NCBI GenBank assembly: GCA_021768705.1
Contig: JAETUG010000004.1
Span: 1-64,000, forward strand
From: Bacillota bacterium
GTDB lineage: Bacteria; Bacillota; Clostridia; Lachnospirales; Anaerotignaceae
Direction: 5' to 3'
DNA: 64,000 nucleotides
Below are positions 43,052-51,845 of this stretch, one piece after another. How positions within the stretch are numbered: position 1 is the first letter of the stretch; every line of letters starts with the position of its first letter. The position numbers were made by a program, and so were the translations under genes. The notes under the pieces are model-generated. The model saw only the letters and a list, made by a program, of their open reading frames with translations. It searched no databases and was not told the DNA's origin.

Positions 43052-43325
43052 AAAAAAGCTCTCATCCCTATAGGTCAAACCTAAGGGACGAGAGCATATC
43101 TGCTTCGTGTTACCACCCTAATTCACCATAGCCTCACGGCTACAGCCTTATCAAGTACGGGCATTTCGCCGATACTCTGGCGCTGTCACGGGCGCTCCCG
43201 TCGCAGCCTAAAGGGTTCTCCTCTCGGTGCGCGGCTCCAAGACCATCTTCCACCCTTTCCGCATTTCCTCCTTCGCAGCTACCAGAGGTTCTCTGTAAAA
43301 TCTTTCAGGATGTACTCTTCTTTTC
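43052..43325 (-). promoter_or_regulatory. T-box leader of the metNIQ operon
   Basis: The minus strand has a stem-I region with AGAGAACCTCTGGTAGCTGC, the T-box AGGGTGGTAACACG (pairs with an uncharged tRNA end), and then a terminator: GCTCTCGTCCCT with AGGGATGAGAGC followed by TTTTTT (43053-43096). A GAAGATGGTC sequence in the specifier region would give AUG as specifier, matching methionine transport. The leader therefore probably lets transcription through when tRNA-Met is uncharged. The specifier assignment is inference. Confidence 0.88.
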
Positions 43326-43422
43326 ATTGCCTTTATCTTTTGAACTTGTATCCCATTATACCTCGTTCAATTTTTTTGTCAATCACTTTTTTGAAAAAGA
43401 TACATTTGACTTTTTAAATCAT

Positions 43423-44412
43423 TTATTCGGTTCTTTCCATGGATTCCTCTGTCACACCATACTGTTCAAAGGGGATATCCTCATAAATATACTGCTGCAG
43501 CATATCCTTTGCCTGCTCCAGATCGTAGACATAATACCAGCCGCCATTGATGGTCTGACCGGTGGAGGCGATGTAATCATTGGGGAAAGCCGCCTGTTCC
43601 AAAACAAGGTCACTGCCCTTCAGACCCACCGAAGCGATCTTCAAAATTTCTTCATTGCTCAGAGAGGTTTCCACCATGGGCGCAAATTTCCGCACATAGG
43701 AAGGGTATTCCAGCGGATTGATCTCCTTGGCTTTTTCAAAAAGGGACGCAAGGACTTCCCTCTGACGGGAGGCCCGCATACTGTCGCTGTCGATCTTTCG
43801 AATACGGGAATAGCTGACCGCCTGGGGGCCATTCAAGTTGATATAGCCTGTTTCCCGCAGGGGTTCCCCCTTCAGAAGATAGGCATTGACCTGCTGTCGC
43901 TCCGCTTCTGTCACATCCACCATGACGCCGCCCATTTCATCGATGACCTCTGCCAGAGAATCGAAATTGACGGTGACATAATCGGTAATATTCATACCAA
44001 AATTTTCATTCAACGTCTGGATGGCAAGCTCAGGCCCGCCATAGGCATAGGCATGGTTGATTTTCGTATCATAATAGCCGGGAACGGAGACATAGGTATC
44101 TCTGGCAACGGAGATCAGCTTCACCTTCCCCGTCCTGCCATTGACAGAAGCGATCATAATGGCATCGGAACGCCCCTGATAATCATGGTTGCGGGAATCC
44201 ACGCCGTAAAGGGCAATATTCATGATCTTATCATCGCCGTATTGTTCATTGACAGAAAGATTGCTTTCATCAATTTCCGAGCGGTTCAAACCGTCTACCA
44301 AATATAAAAATACGCCGTAAGCCGCTCCCATCAAAGCGATACAGACCGCCAAAGTGATGGCAAGGGTCTTGAAATATAAATGTCTCAAACGTTTCTTTCT
44401 CTGTTCGTTCAA
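43423..44412 (-). CDS. LytR-CpsA-Psr family wall-polymer ligase
   Basis: A 329-residue LCP protein: short basic cytoplasmic start, one helix (residues about 15-37), then the LCP domain with NIALYGVDSRNHDYQGRSDAIMIASV, KLISVARDTYV, KINHAYAYGGPELAIQTLNENFGMNITDYV and YSRIRKIDSDSMRASRQREVL, the arginines binding the lipid pyrophosphate. It attaches anionic or capsular polymers to peptidoglycan. TTG 44412 is the start, with AGGAGG seven bases upstream. Confidence 0.92.
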   Translation of the reverse strand: MNEQRKKRLRHLYFKTLAITLAVCIALMGAAYGVFLYLVDGLNRSEIDESNLSVNEQYGDDKIMNIALYGVDSRNHDYQGRSDAIMIASVNGRTGKVKLISVARDTYVSVPGYYDTKINHAYAYGGPELAIQTLNENFGMNITDYVTVNFDSLAEVIDEMGGVMVDVTEAERQQVNAYLLKGEPLRETGYINLNGPQAVSYSRIRKIDSDSMRASRQREVLASLFEKAKEINPLEYPSYVRKFAPMVETSLSNEEILKIASVGLKGSDLVLEQAAFPNDYIASTGQTINGGWYYVYDLEQAKDMLQQYIYEDIPFEQYGVTEESMERTE

Positions 44413-44471
44413 GGCAGTTCCTCCTTTGTTTTTTCATGTCCCTATTATCTTACGGCGGTTTTCGGCAAAAA

Positions 44472-44532
44472 ACAACAAAAAAAGTCTTAAGATTGGCTTT
44501 TTCCAGAAGAAAACCATCTTAAGACTTTCCCA
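44472..44532 (-). terminator. Terminator after the GDPD-like gene
   Basis: AAAGTCTTAAGAT pairs with ATCTTAAGACTTT across an imperfect inner loop and is followed by TTTTTTTG on the minus strand. Confidence 0.8.
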
Positions 44533-44536
44533 AGTA

Positions 44537-45727
44537 TTATTTTTGAACCAATGTAAGAATCTCGTCTACGGGAGCAAAAACCTCCCCATCCACATAGAAG
44601 CACTGGATGCCTGTTTCCTTGCCATCCACCAGCAGCTTGAAATCCGCCTTTTTCGTTACCAATCTGCCGCTGCCATCCATGAGCATTTCATTCCCCAATG
44701 TGGTAAATTTTTTGCCCAAGGTCAGGTTCAGTGTGCCTGCTTCTTTGTTATATTCCGCAGAGAATTTTTTGCCCGCTTCTGCCAGCTGGCGCAGGGGTGC
44801 ATGAGCTTTGCCGAAGATACCCAATGTGGTAAGCGTCATTTCCTTATCCCCCACCAAAAATGCCTGTTCTGTCAAGGCTCTGCTATTTTCCAGACCTACC
44901 CAATCCAGTTCATAGGGCTTGATGCGGTCGGTATAGATACCATCCACACCCATCTGCAGCAGGTCTTCAAACATCAAATAACGATTTACCGTATGGGCAT
45001 AGACCTTCAGTCCCTTAGCTTTCAGGGCACTGACGTTTTCCTTGGTGGCACGGTTATAATGCAATGTCACCGTATCGATGCCATTGGCGGCACAGAAATC
45101 TGCGATCTCGCCGTAATTGGGATTAGTGATAAGATACAGGGTAAAGATCCAATTCTGGAAGGGATAGATCTCCTTCACCCAGTTCAGCATATCCTTATGA
45201 TAGATCTGCGGGATAATACGATCCAAAATCTCCGGCGCCCCGATATTGTTGGCAATCGTTTTCAAATCGTTGAACTGCCGCTGCACCGTTGCCTTGTCCG
45301 TATCCTTCGTATCCGTCACCAGATACATATCAGGATATTCCAGCATCAGATAGAGCAGGTCTACTGCCGTGATGGCAGTCTGCTCATAGACCACCGGCGT
45401 TTCCACAAAGGTCTTGCTGTCCATTACCAGCTTGCCGTTGGGCTCGATCTCCAGGCGGTAATAAGAGCCATCGGCATCAAAATCGTGACGCAAAACCAGC
45501 GTGCCATCGGAGGTATAGGTAAAATCCCCTTCTACCACACGATAGCCATTTTCCCAAGAGGTGATAAAGGCCTCCTTGGAATTTGTTTCAATTTTCCCAT
45601 CGGCTTCCCCCAAGGCATGGGCGATCAGTGGGTTTTGGCTCTGCCAGTCCGCCGCATAAACAGGCTGCACTGCAGAAACCCCCAGCATGGCCGCCATCGC
45701 CAAAGCCGTCAAACGGTTTCCTTTCAT
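44537..45727 (-). CDS. Secreted GDPD-like phosphodiesterase with stalk domain
   Basis: A 396-residue exported protein: signal peptide ending VQPVYA, then a barrel of the glycerophosphodiester phosphodiesterase superfamily (LIAHALGEADGKIETN, GYRVVEGDFTYTSDGTLVLRHD, YLVTDTKD, KVYAHTVN, GVDGIYTDRI). Usual HR is HA and PENT is ETNS, so the active site is altered, though glutamate, aspartate and the second histidine stay. The C-terminal 110 residues resemble the copper-amine-oxidase-like stalk domain of clostridial surface proteins. It may act on teichoic acid or phospholipid head groups, or have lost activity. Confidence 0.8.
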   Translation of the reverse strand: MKGNRLTALAMAAMLGVSAVQPVYAADWQSQNPLIAHALGEADGKIETNSKEAFITSWENGYRVVEGDFTYTSDGTLVLRHDFDADGSYYRLEIEPNGKLVMDSKTFVETPVVYEQTAITAVDLLYLMLEYPDMYLVTDTKDTDKATVQRQFNDLKTIANNIGAPEILDRIIPQIYHKDMLNWVKEIYPFQNWIFTLYLITNPNYGEIADFCAANGIDTVTLHYNRATKENVSALKAKGLKVYAHTVNRYLMFEDLLQMGVDGIYTDRIKPYELDWVGLENSRALTEQAFLVGDKEMTLTTLGIFGKAHAPLRQLAEAGKKFSAEYNKEAGTLNLTLGKKFTTLGNEMLMDGSGRLVTKKADFKLLVDGKETGIQCFYVDGEVFAPVDEILTLVQK

Positions 45728-45764
45728 TTTTCATCTCTCCTCACTTTGCTTTGGTATAAACAAG

Positions 45765-45802
45765 GAAAGGCGGGAATAGTCACCCATCCCCGCCCTTTTT
45801 CA
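45765..45802. terminator. Terminator between DUF1292 and GDPD-like genes
   Basis: GGCGGG and CCCGCC arms, with TTTCC on the minus-strand exit and TTTTTC on the plus-strand exit. Confidence 0.6.
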
Positions 45803-45807
45803 TTTTA

Positions 45808-46119
45808 TCATTCTTCTTCGTCTTCAAACAGATCATAGAATGTATTGGATACTTTTTCGAAGTCGTCATCGCTTTCGATATTCAGCAGTTCGATGCCATC
45901 TTCGTTTTCTTTATATTCATACAGCAGAACGGTTTCGTCTTCCAGAGGCAGCAGTGCAATGTATTCCTTGCCTTCGATGTCTTCTACTGCAAAAACCCCC
46001 AGAACGCCGCATTCCATTTCTGTATCGTCATCCAGTGTCAGTGTCAATGTTTCCATTTCCATTTCTTCGTGTACATGATCGTGGTCATGATCGTGACCGC
46101 ATCCGCATTTATCGCTCAT
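45808..46119 (-). CDS. DUF1292 protein with histidine-rich N-terminus
   Basis: A 103-residue protein of the DUF1292 (YrzB-like) family: TLTLDDDTEMECGVLGVFAVEDIEGKEYIALLPLED is the family core, with a strongly acidic tail. The N-terminus, CGCGHDHDHDHVHEE, is a likely metal-binding run not usual in the family. ATG 46119 follows AAGGAGG. Function of the family is unknown. Confidence 0.85.
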   Translation of the reverse strand: MSDKCGCGHDHDHDHVHEEMEMETLTLTLDDDTEMECGVLGVFAVEDIEGKEYIALLPLEDETVLLYEYKENEDGIELLNIESDDDFEKVSNTFYDLFEDEEE

Positions 46120-46194
46120 TGTCGAATCCTCCTTAAAACTCTTTCTTAAATAATACTTCCCTATCATGATAACCGATAATCGTCTTTTGGACAA

Positions 46195-47664
46195 TTATTT
46201 TTTTTGACTTTTTTGGCGGTTTGCTTCTTTTTCGGCAAGTTTTTTCGCTTTTTTCGCAAAGAAGCCTAAGTTTTCGTCCTCTTTCTTCCCGGATTTTCCT
46301 TTTTTTCCGCCTTTTTTCTGGGGCTTGGAAGAAGCAAAGGAGAAATCATTTTTTCCTTTTTTATCTTTTTTCTTTTTCTTGGGTGCGCCGCCTGTTTCAA
46401 TGATGAGATCATCCAGATCGCCCCAATCATCGAAATCGCCCCAGCCATCGCCTTCTACCCATTTATCCTCAATGATAAGTTTTTTCGTTTTGATGGGCTT
46501 TACAATATCTTTTTTCGTTTTCTGGCTATCCACCAGCTTGCCGTAGGACATTTCCTTCTGCTTGAATTGCAGTCCCCACGCCTTTTCGTATTTATGAATC
46601 CACTTCCGTTCATAGGGGGTCACAATGGTGATGGCTGTGCCTTCCATGCCCTTTCTGCCGCAACGGCCTGCACGGTGCAGATAGTGGGTAGGTTCTTCGG
46701 GAACATCCAGATTGATGATATGGGTCACCCCTTCGATATCCAGGCCACGGGAACCGATATCGGATGCCACCAGCACGTTGACACGACCCTCTCTGAAATG
46801 ATCCATGGCATTCTTTCTGTCCAGCTTGCTGGCCTGCCCATAGATGCCTGCCGCTTTGATGCCGTGATAATTCAGCTTATCCACAGTCACCTCGATATTT
46901 TCAGGATTGTTCAGGAAGATCATGCACTTGGCAGGCTTTTCCCCCGCAAGAATTTTCCGCAGGTTGGCAAACTTTTCCCTATGGGAAGAAAGGATATAGT
47001 AATGGTGGATGCCCTTGGGCACAATGCCGCCGCTTTTGGCTTCCAAATCCACTGCATCCGCCTTCATCAGTCTTGCCGCCTTTTCCTTGGCTTCACCGCT
47101 GACAGAAGCGGACAGCAGGACGATCTGACGCTCCTTCAAAGTGGTCTTGATGACCGCTTCCACATCCTCCACGTTGCCATCATCCATCAATCTGTCGCCT
47201 TCATCCAGAACGAGGGTCTTTACCAGATGGGCCTGAATCTTTTTCTTGCGGATCAAATCCAAAATACGGCCCACAGAACCCACAACGATACGGGGTTTTG
47301 CCTTCAGTTTTTCCATCTGTCTGCCAATGCCTGCCGCACCAATGAGCAGAACGCAGCCCGCTTCGATGCCGGAATTTTCCTGCAGCAGTTCCGCCTGACG
47401 GAACACCTGCGCCGCCAGCTCGTGGGTCGGGGTCAGGATGATGGCCTGTGTTCCCCTGACATTCAAGTCCAGTTTTTCAAAAATGGGCAGCAGATAGGCC
47501 AAAGTCTTGCCGGAGCCTGTTTCGGAACGGCCGATGACATCCTTCCCCGCCAAAATCTCCGGAATCATTTTCTGCTGTATTTCTGTGGGGGTCTCGATGC
47601 CTTGCTTCGCCAATGCTTCCACCAGTGCAGAACGCAGCCCCAGTTTTTCAAAATTATTTTCCAT
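46195..47664 (-). CDS. DEAD-box family RNA helicase, divergent motifs
   Basis: A 489-residue SF2 helicase. Q motif and Walker A SETGSGKT (47-54) are normal, but motif Ia is PTHELA, Ib is VGSVGRI, motif II is DEGD (154-157) in place of DEAD, and motif III is SAS in place of SAT. The second domain is regular (VLVASDIGSRGLDIEGVTHIINLDVPEEPTHYLHRAGRCGRKG). About 100 C-terminal residues form a lysine-rich, acidic-patched tail that may bind RNA. Role in RNA unwinding or ribosome assembly is likely; the altered motif II could change ATPase behaviour. Confidence 0.9.
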   Translation of the reverse strand: MENNFEKLGLRSALVEALAKQGIETPTEIQQKMIPEILAGKDVIGRSETGSGKTLAYLLPIFEKLDLNVRGTQAIILTPTHELAAQVFRQAELLQENSGIEAGCVLLIGAAGIGRQMEKLKAKPRIVVGSVGRILDLIRKKKIQAHLVKTLVLDEGDRLMDDGNVEDVEAVIKTTLKERQIVLLSASVSGEAKEKAARLMKADAVDLEAKSGGIVPKGIHHYYILSSHREKFANLRKILAGEKPAKCMIFLNNPENIEVTVDKLNYHGIKAAGIYGQASKLDRKNAMDHFREGRVNVLVASDIGSRGLDIEGVTHIINLDVPEEPTHYLHRAGRCGRKGMEGTAITIVTPYERKWIHKYEKAWGLQFKQKEMSYGKLVDSQKTKKDIVKPIKTKKLIIEDKWVEGDGWGDFDDWGDLDDLIIETGGAPKKKKKDKKGKNDFSFASSKPQKKGGKKGKSGKKEDENLGFFAKKAKKLAEKEANRQKSQKK

Positions 47665-47708
47665 ATAAAATTCCTTTCTATTCGGATAAAAATCAATCCT
47701 TCTCTAGT

Positions 47709-48404
47709 TTAGATGATACTGATTTTTTCGAAATAGTCAAGGATACCGCAGTAAATCGCCCATGCCAGTTTTTCCTGATAATCGGCATCATTCAGCAGTC
47801 TTTCCTCCTCTGCATTGGAAAGAAAGCCACATTCCACGATAACGGCAGGAATTCCCGTGGTTCTGAGTATGTAATAATCCTTATTTTCCTTTGCTTGGCG
47901 CATATTGCTGCCATCCACCCGGCTCCGCAGGCTTTCCTGCACGCACTCTGCCAAAACCTTTCCCTTTTCGCTGCTCTTATGATAAAAGACTTGGGCGCCC
48001 TTGGCTTTTGCAGAGGGAAAAGCGTTTTGGTGGATGCTCACCAGGATATCCGCCCCCGTTTCATTGGCAATCTTTTTCCGCTCTGCCATATCCGTCTTTT
48101 TCCCCTTGCCCAAGGCAGCATCACTATCTCGGGTCAGGATGACCTCTGCGCCCCCCTGCTCCAGATACTCCGTCAGCTTTTCCACCACCGCCAGATTCAG
48201 CAGCTTTTCATCGGCGCCATTGGTACCCGTTTTCCCCGGGTCCCAGCCGCCGTGGCCTGCATCCAACACAATGGTAGCATCCATCATGGGAAACATGGCA
48301 TGCGCCGCCCGCTGCTCCCAAGCCGTATGCACTAGGCAAGCACCGATCATACACAGACAGCAAAGGATGCTGCCCCATTCTTTGCGTAAAAAAATCCCCT
48401 TCAT
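47709..48404 (-). CDS. cwlD: N-acetylmuramoyl-L-alanine amidase CwlD
   Basis: A 231-residue Amidase_3 enzyme with an N-terminal membrane helix or signal. Zinc ligands are in VLDAGHGGWDPG, a glutamate near DEKLLNLAVVEKL, and SIHQNAF; the catalytic glutamate is in VIVECGFLSNAEEE. CwlD removes peptides from muramic acid so that muramic-lactam can form in the spore cortex, required for germination. Size and the internal DSDAALGKGKKTDMAERKKIAN match CwlD. GGAGGT precedes the ATG. Confidence 0.9.
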   Translation of the reverse strand: MKGIFLRKEWGSILCCLCMIGACLVHTAWEQRAAHAMFPMMDATIVLDAGHGGWDPGKTGTNGADEKLLNLAVVEKLTEYLEQGGAEVILTRDSDAALGKGKKTDMAERKKIANETGADILVSIHQNAFPSAKAKGAQVFYHKSSEKGKVLAECVQESLRSRVDGSNMRQAKENKDYYILRTTGIPAVIVECGFLSNAEEERLLNDADYQEKLAWAIYCGILDYFEKISII

Positions 48405-48457
48405 CCTACCTCCTCCTTCTGTAAAGGATATGTAGGGAAGGGGAAAAATTTGCTTTT

Positions 48458-49105
48458 TTATTCTTCCACGATAGCAACGGCACGAATGGGCGCACCGTCC
48501 GCTTCTTTATATTTCAGGGGCAGGGCTGCCAGGGTGAACAGACCACCGCCGATTTTATCCAGATTGGTAAGATTTTCCATGATAACAATGTCCTTATTGC
48601 CAAGGAGCATTTTATGTCTGGGCAGGGTCATTTCCTCTACAGGGTCAATGCCGATGGTATCGAAGCCAAGGCCCTTTTTGCCGCTGTCCAAGGCATATTG
48701 GCAAATTTCCATGCTGACCACGGGATAGTCTCCAAAATATTCTGCTTTGCCCCAGTTTTGATCCCAGCCAGTATTGAAAAGCAGAAAATCCGCTTCATCC
48801 GCCATTTCACGCACTGCTTCGATGCGCTCCATGCCGATCTCATCTCCCGCTTTCAGATCACGGCAGTCGATAACAAGAGCTTTCCCCACAAACTGGGCAG
48901 CAGACATTTCATCCAGCTTTGTCCGTTCCGGGAACAGGTGGTAGGGGGCATCCATGTGGGTTCCTGTATGGGAAGTAATATGGAACATCGTCTCCCGAAA
49001 GCCGTCTGTTTCAAAGGTATTGGCAACCTCCAGCCCTGCGGGGGCTGTGCCGGGGAAAACGGGCATATCCATAGAAATGGTCTGTGTCAGATCAATCACT
49101 TTCAT
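48458..49105 (-). CDS. Cyclase family protein (kynurenine formamidase-like)
   Basis: A 215-residue metal-dependent hydrolase of the cyclase family: N-terminal DLTQTISMDMPVFPG, the metal motif HTGTHMDAPYHLF (HxGTHxDxP) and later FDTIGIDPVEE. Members hydrolyse N-formylkynurenine or related cyclic amides. No tryptophan-degradation genes are near, so the substrate is open. Confidence 0.88.
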   Translation of the reverse strand: MKVIDLTQTISMDMPVFPGTAPAGLEVANTFETDGFRETMFHITSHTGTHMDAPYHLFPERTKLDEMSAAQFVGKALVIDCRDLKAGDEIGMERIEAVREMADEADFLLFNTGWDQNWGKAEYFGDYPVVSMEICQYALDSGKKGLGFDTIGIDPVEEMTLPRHKMLLGNKDIVIMENLTNLDKIGGGLFTLAALPLKYKEADGAPIRAVAIVEE

Positions 49106-49184
49106 GTCTCATCTCTCCTTTCTCATTTGTTTCATTTTAGCATAGCCGCCGCCTTCTGTCATCCTTCTTCCTATTCTTTTTCTT

Positions 49185-49226
49185 ACAAAAAGCCCATCTC
49201 CGGCGAAACCGGACACGGGCTTTTAT
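49185..49226 (-). terminator. Terminator of the export operon
   Basis: AAAGCCC and GGGCTTT with an inner CCGG-TTTCG-CCGG hairpin; TTTTTG follows on the minus strand, 22 bases after the TolC-like stop. Confidence 0.85.
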
Positions 49227-49247
49227 AAGCTCTTTTTCTATATTTTT

Positions 49248-50621
49248 TTAGCCGATCTGCGCTTTATAGGTATCATAAATATCCAATGTTGTGCCATCCA
49301 TCAGCATATTGTATTCCTCCCATGCCAGATCATAGTCATAGGCTGCGGCAGACAATTCCATTTCCGTCTGCTCATACTGCAATTGGAGTGCCTGCAATTC
49401 CACAGCGGAAACCAGCCCCAGCGCAGCGGATTTCTGCTGCTGTTCCCATTCGATCTTTGCCTTGGCATTGGCATCTTTTTTATTCTGATATACCGCTGCC
49501 GCCGCATTGATGCGATCCAGCTTCTTTTTCAGATCATTGGCGATATTGGCCTCCTGATCCTTCATGGCAACATCCGCCAAATCCATATCCAGTTCACTGG
49601 CTCTGATCTGTCCGTCATATTGGGACATATCCTCGGATTTCTCCTTCGCCTGCTGCTTATCCCGCCGCAGGGTCTTCAGCTTATAGTTTTTATTGGTAGC
49701 TGTTTTCAGCAAATCTTCGCTATACTCCGGGGCTGTTTCAATGGTACGGGTCAGTTCCGGCGGTGTAATGTTCAGTTCTTCGTCCAGTTCCCGTCCCATC
49801 AGGTCGTTCAGCTGCCGTTTCAACAGAGTCAGACCATCCTTGGCATCCTGCAGACCCTTCGCCCCTTGGGAAACCTCCAGCTTTTTGCCGGAAAGGTCTG
49901 TAGGGGTACTGAAGCCCAGTTCCGCCTTTTTCTCTTCGATCTGGCAGACCCGTTCCAAAAGAGCCTGCTTTTGGCTCAACAGGCTGACTCCCTTTTCCAC
50001 CTGTACCGTTTTCGTTACCAAAAGCTGGGTCACAGCCAAGGCTTCATTGTTCCAATCCTCTTTGGTCTTGTTCAGGTCCAGCTTGGTGTTTTTCAGTTCT
50101 GTCTGCTGATCCTCCAAGGTATCCCGTTGCTGGTCAGCAATGCTGTCCACCATGTCCTCCATGGCACTGGCAGTTTTCACACTGCCGGAAAGCAACTTAC
50201 CGCTTACCTCTTTCCAAAGATTATCTGATAAACTCGTTCCACCCTGTATACCGCCTAACTGCCCTAAGGTGGCATCAATAGTTGCCTGCCCCTGACTGGC
50301 AGCTTGGCTAGCCTGTTTTCTTGCCCTTGCCGCATCATCTTGCGAATCCTGCAATTCATCCAGACCATCATCGATGGCACTCAAGCCCGCTGTTACTTTT
50401 TTGGCGTTCAATTCCAGCGTGGTTTTCAAGCGGTTATTTCTCAGCACCTGCTTCTGAATTTCCTCCAATGTCATAGGCTCTGCCTTGGGTTCCTCTGCCG
50501 TTGGCTCTGTTGTTTCTTCTGCCTGCTTTGTTTCCGCCGCAAAGGCAGGAACCGCCATCCCTGCCGCCAATACCCCCGTCAAAAGAAGGGCGTTCATTTT
50601 TTTATATTGATAGAATTTCAT
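49248..50621 (-). CDS. TolC-family-like exported coiled-coil protein
   Basis: A 457-residue protein: signal peptide (about 1-28, ending AFAA), acidic linker, then two halves that look like TolC/outer-membrane-efflux repeats. Each has long amphipathic helices (PMTLEEIQKQVLRNNRLKTTLELNAKK at the first, APEYSEDLLKTATNKNYKLKTLRRDKQQAKEKSED at the second) and ends with the family-like ALGLVSAVELQALQLQYEQTEMELSAAAYDYDLAWEEYNMLMDG. In diderms TolC crosses the outer membrane; here no other sign of an outer membrane is seen. It is last in the HlyD-ABC2-ABC2 operon, which supports an efflux role. Confidence 0.75.
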   Translation of the reverse strand: MKFYQYKKMNALLLTGVLAAGMAVPAFAAETKQAEETTEPTAEEPKAEPMTLEEIQKQVLRNNRLKTTLELNAKKVTAGLSAIDDGLDELQDSQDDAARARKQASQAASQGQATIDATLGQLGGIQGGTSLSDNLWKEVSGKLLSGSVKTASAMEDMVDSIADQQRDTLEDQQTELKNTKLDLNKTKEDWNNEALAVTQLLVTKTVQVEKGVSLLSQKQALLERVCQIEEKKAELGFSTPTDLSGKKLEVSQGAKGLQDAKDGLTLLKRQLNDLMGRELDEELNITPPELTRTIETAPEYSEDLLKTATNKNYKLKTLRRDKQQAKEKSEDMSQYDGQIRASELDMDLADVAMKDQEANIANDLKKKLDRINAAAAVYQNKKDANAKAKIEWEQQQKSAALGLVSAVELQALQLQYEQTEMELSAAAYDYDLAWEEYNMLMDGTTLDIYDTYKAQIG

Positions 50622-50639
50622 ATTCGTAAAACTCCTTTC

Positions 50640-51845
50640 TCATACCTGCACAGGCGTATTTTCCTCCATCTCCACAGTTCCTTGCTGTGTCTTTTTCTCC
50701 GTATGGGTCAGCCGCAGATGCCAGATGATGCAGCTCAGCACCAGGCAAACCACCGTGATGCCGCCCAAAATCATCATATCCCCTCGAATCGCTTCAAATC
50801 CGCAGCCCGTCAATGCCACATTGCGGTATCCGATGACAAAATGGGTCAGAGGGAACACCTGCGCCAGCTTCTGGTAAAAGGCGGGCAAAGCAATGGTCGG
50901 CCATGTGTATCCGCTCAAAACCAAAGAAGGCGAGGTGAATACCAAGGACAGGGAGGTTGCCAGCACAGGGTTTGGCATAAAGGAAGAAAAGAACTGCCCC
51001 ATGGCAATGATCGACAGCAAAAATAAACTGCTGTATGCCAACCAGACCTGCCAGCTTCCCTTCATGGGGATGTCATAGACCCCTCGGATGATGCAGGAAC
51101 AGATGCCCCATGCCAACAGAGAGATCATGAAATATACCAGACATTTCACGATCACCTGCAGGGTAGTGCTTTTGGAAATGCCCCGCAGCTCCTCCAAGTG
51201 TCCGCTTTCCTTTTCCCGCACCAGAGAAATCGCTGCAAAATAAATCAAAACCTGCTGCACCGTCGCAATGACGAAGCCAAAGGTCAGGAAATAACTGAAA
51301 TTATTGGTGGGGTTATACCACTGACGGGTATAGAAACCCACAGGGTTCATGGCCGCCAAAGCATCGTCCACCGTTTCTCCCTTTGCCACAAGGCTTTTGA
51401 CTGCCATCTGGGTGGAAACCGTGCCCAGCACCTCCGAGCCCTTTAGGTTGATGGTACTGCCATAGCCCATATTTACTGCACTGGAACCCAGCAGCACCTC
51501 TGCCTGCTGCCCCAACTGCAGCTTTTTCGTGAAATCCGCCGGGAAGATGAGACAGCCCACGATCTCGCCGTCCCGCATGGCTTCGGCGATCTCTTCTTCA
51601 TCGCCATAATAGCCCACAATATCGAAATAGGGAGACTGTCGAAAGGCTTCCACCACTTCCCGGGTCTGCTTGCTATAGCTATAGTCCACCACACCCATCT
51701 TCAAGTCGGAAAAATATCCCTTGGCATAGCTGCTGCCGCAGATACAAGTCACAAAAATGGGGAGCAATATCATCAAAACCAGAGAACGAGGGCGTTTCAG
51801 CAGATACTTCCACTCCCGCAAAAATAATTTTGCAAATGCTTTCAT
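50640..51845 (-). CDS. ABC-2 type transporter permease (second of pair)
   Basis: A 401-residue permease of the YhhJ/YbhS type: one N-terminal helix (LVLMILLPIFVTCICGSSYA), a long extracellular domain of about 140 residues (DLKMGVVDYSYSKQTREVV...), then five helices including the conserved FTSPSLVLSGYTWP near the end. ATG 51845 overlaps the first permease stop by four bases. The two permeases share LQLGQQAEVL and the same topology, so they are paralogues forming a heterodimer. No ATP-binding domain is fused or adjacent. Confidence 0.85.
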   Translation of the reverse strand: MKAFAKLFLREWKYLLKRPRSLVLMILLPIFVTCICGSSYAKGYFSDLKMGVVDYSYSKQTREVVEAFRQSPYFDIVGYYGDEEEIAEAMRDGEIVGCLIFPADFTKKLQLGQQAEVLLGSSAVNMGYGSTINLKGSEVLGTVSTQMAVKSLVAKGETVDDALAAMNPVGFYTRQWYNPTNNFSYFLTFGFVIATVQQVLIYFAAISLVREKESGHLEELRGISKSTTLQVIVKCLVYFMISLLAWGICSCIIRGVYDIPMKGSWQVWLAYSSLFLLSIIAMGQFFSSFMPNPVLATSLSLVFTSPSLVLSGYTWPTIALPAFYQKLAQVFPLTHFVIGYRNVALTGCGFEAIRGDMMILGGITVVCLVLSCIIWHLRLTHTEKKTQQGTVEMEENTPVQV

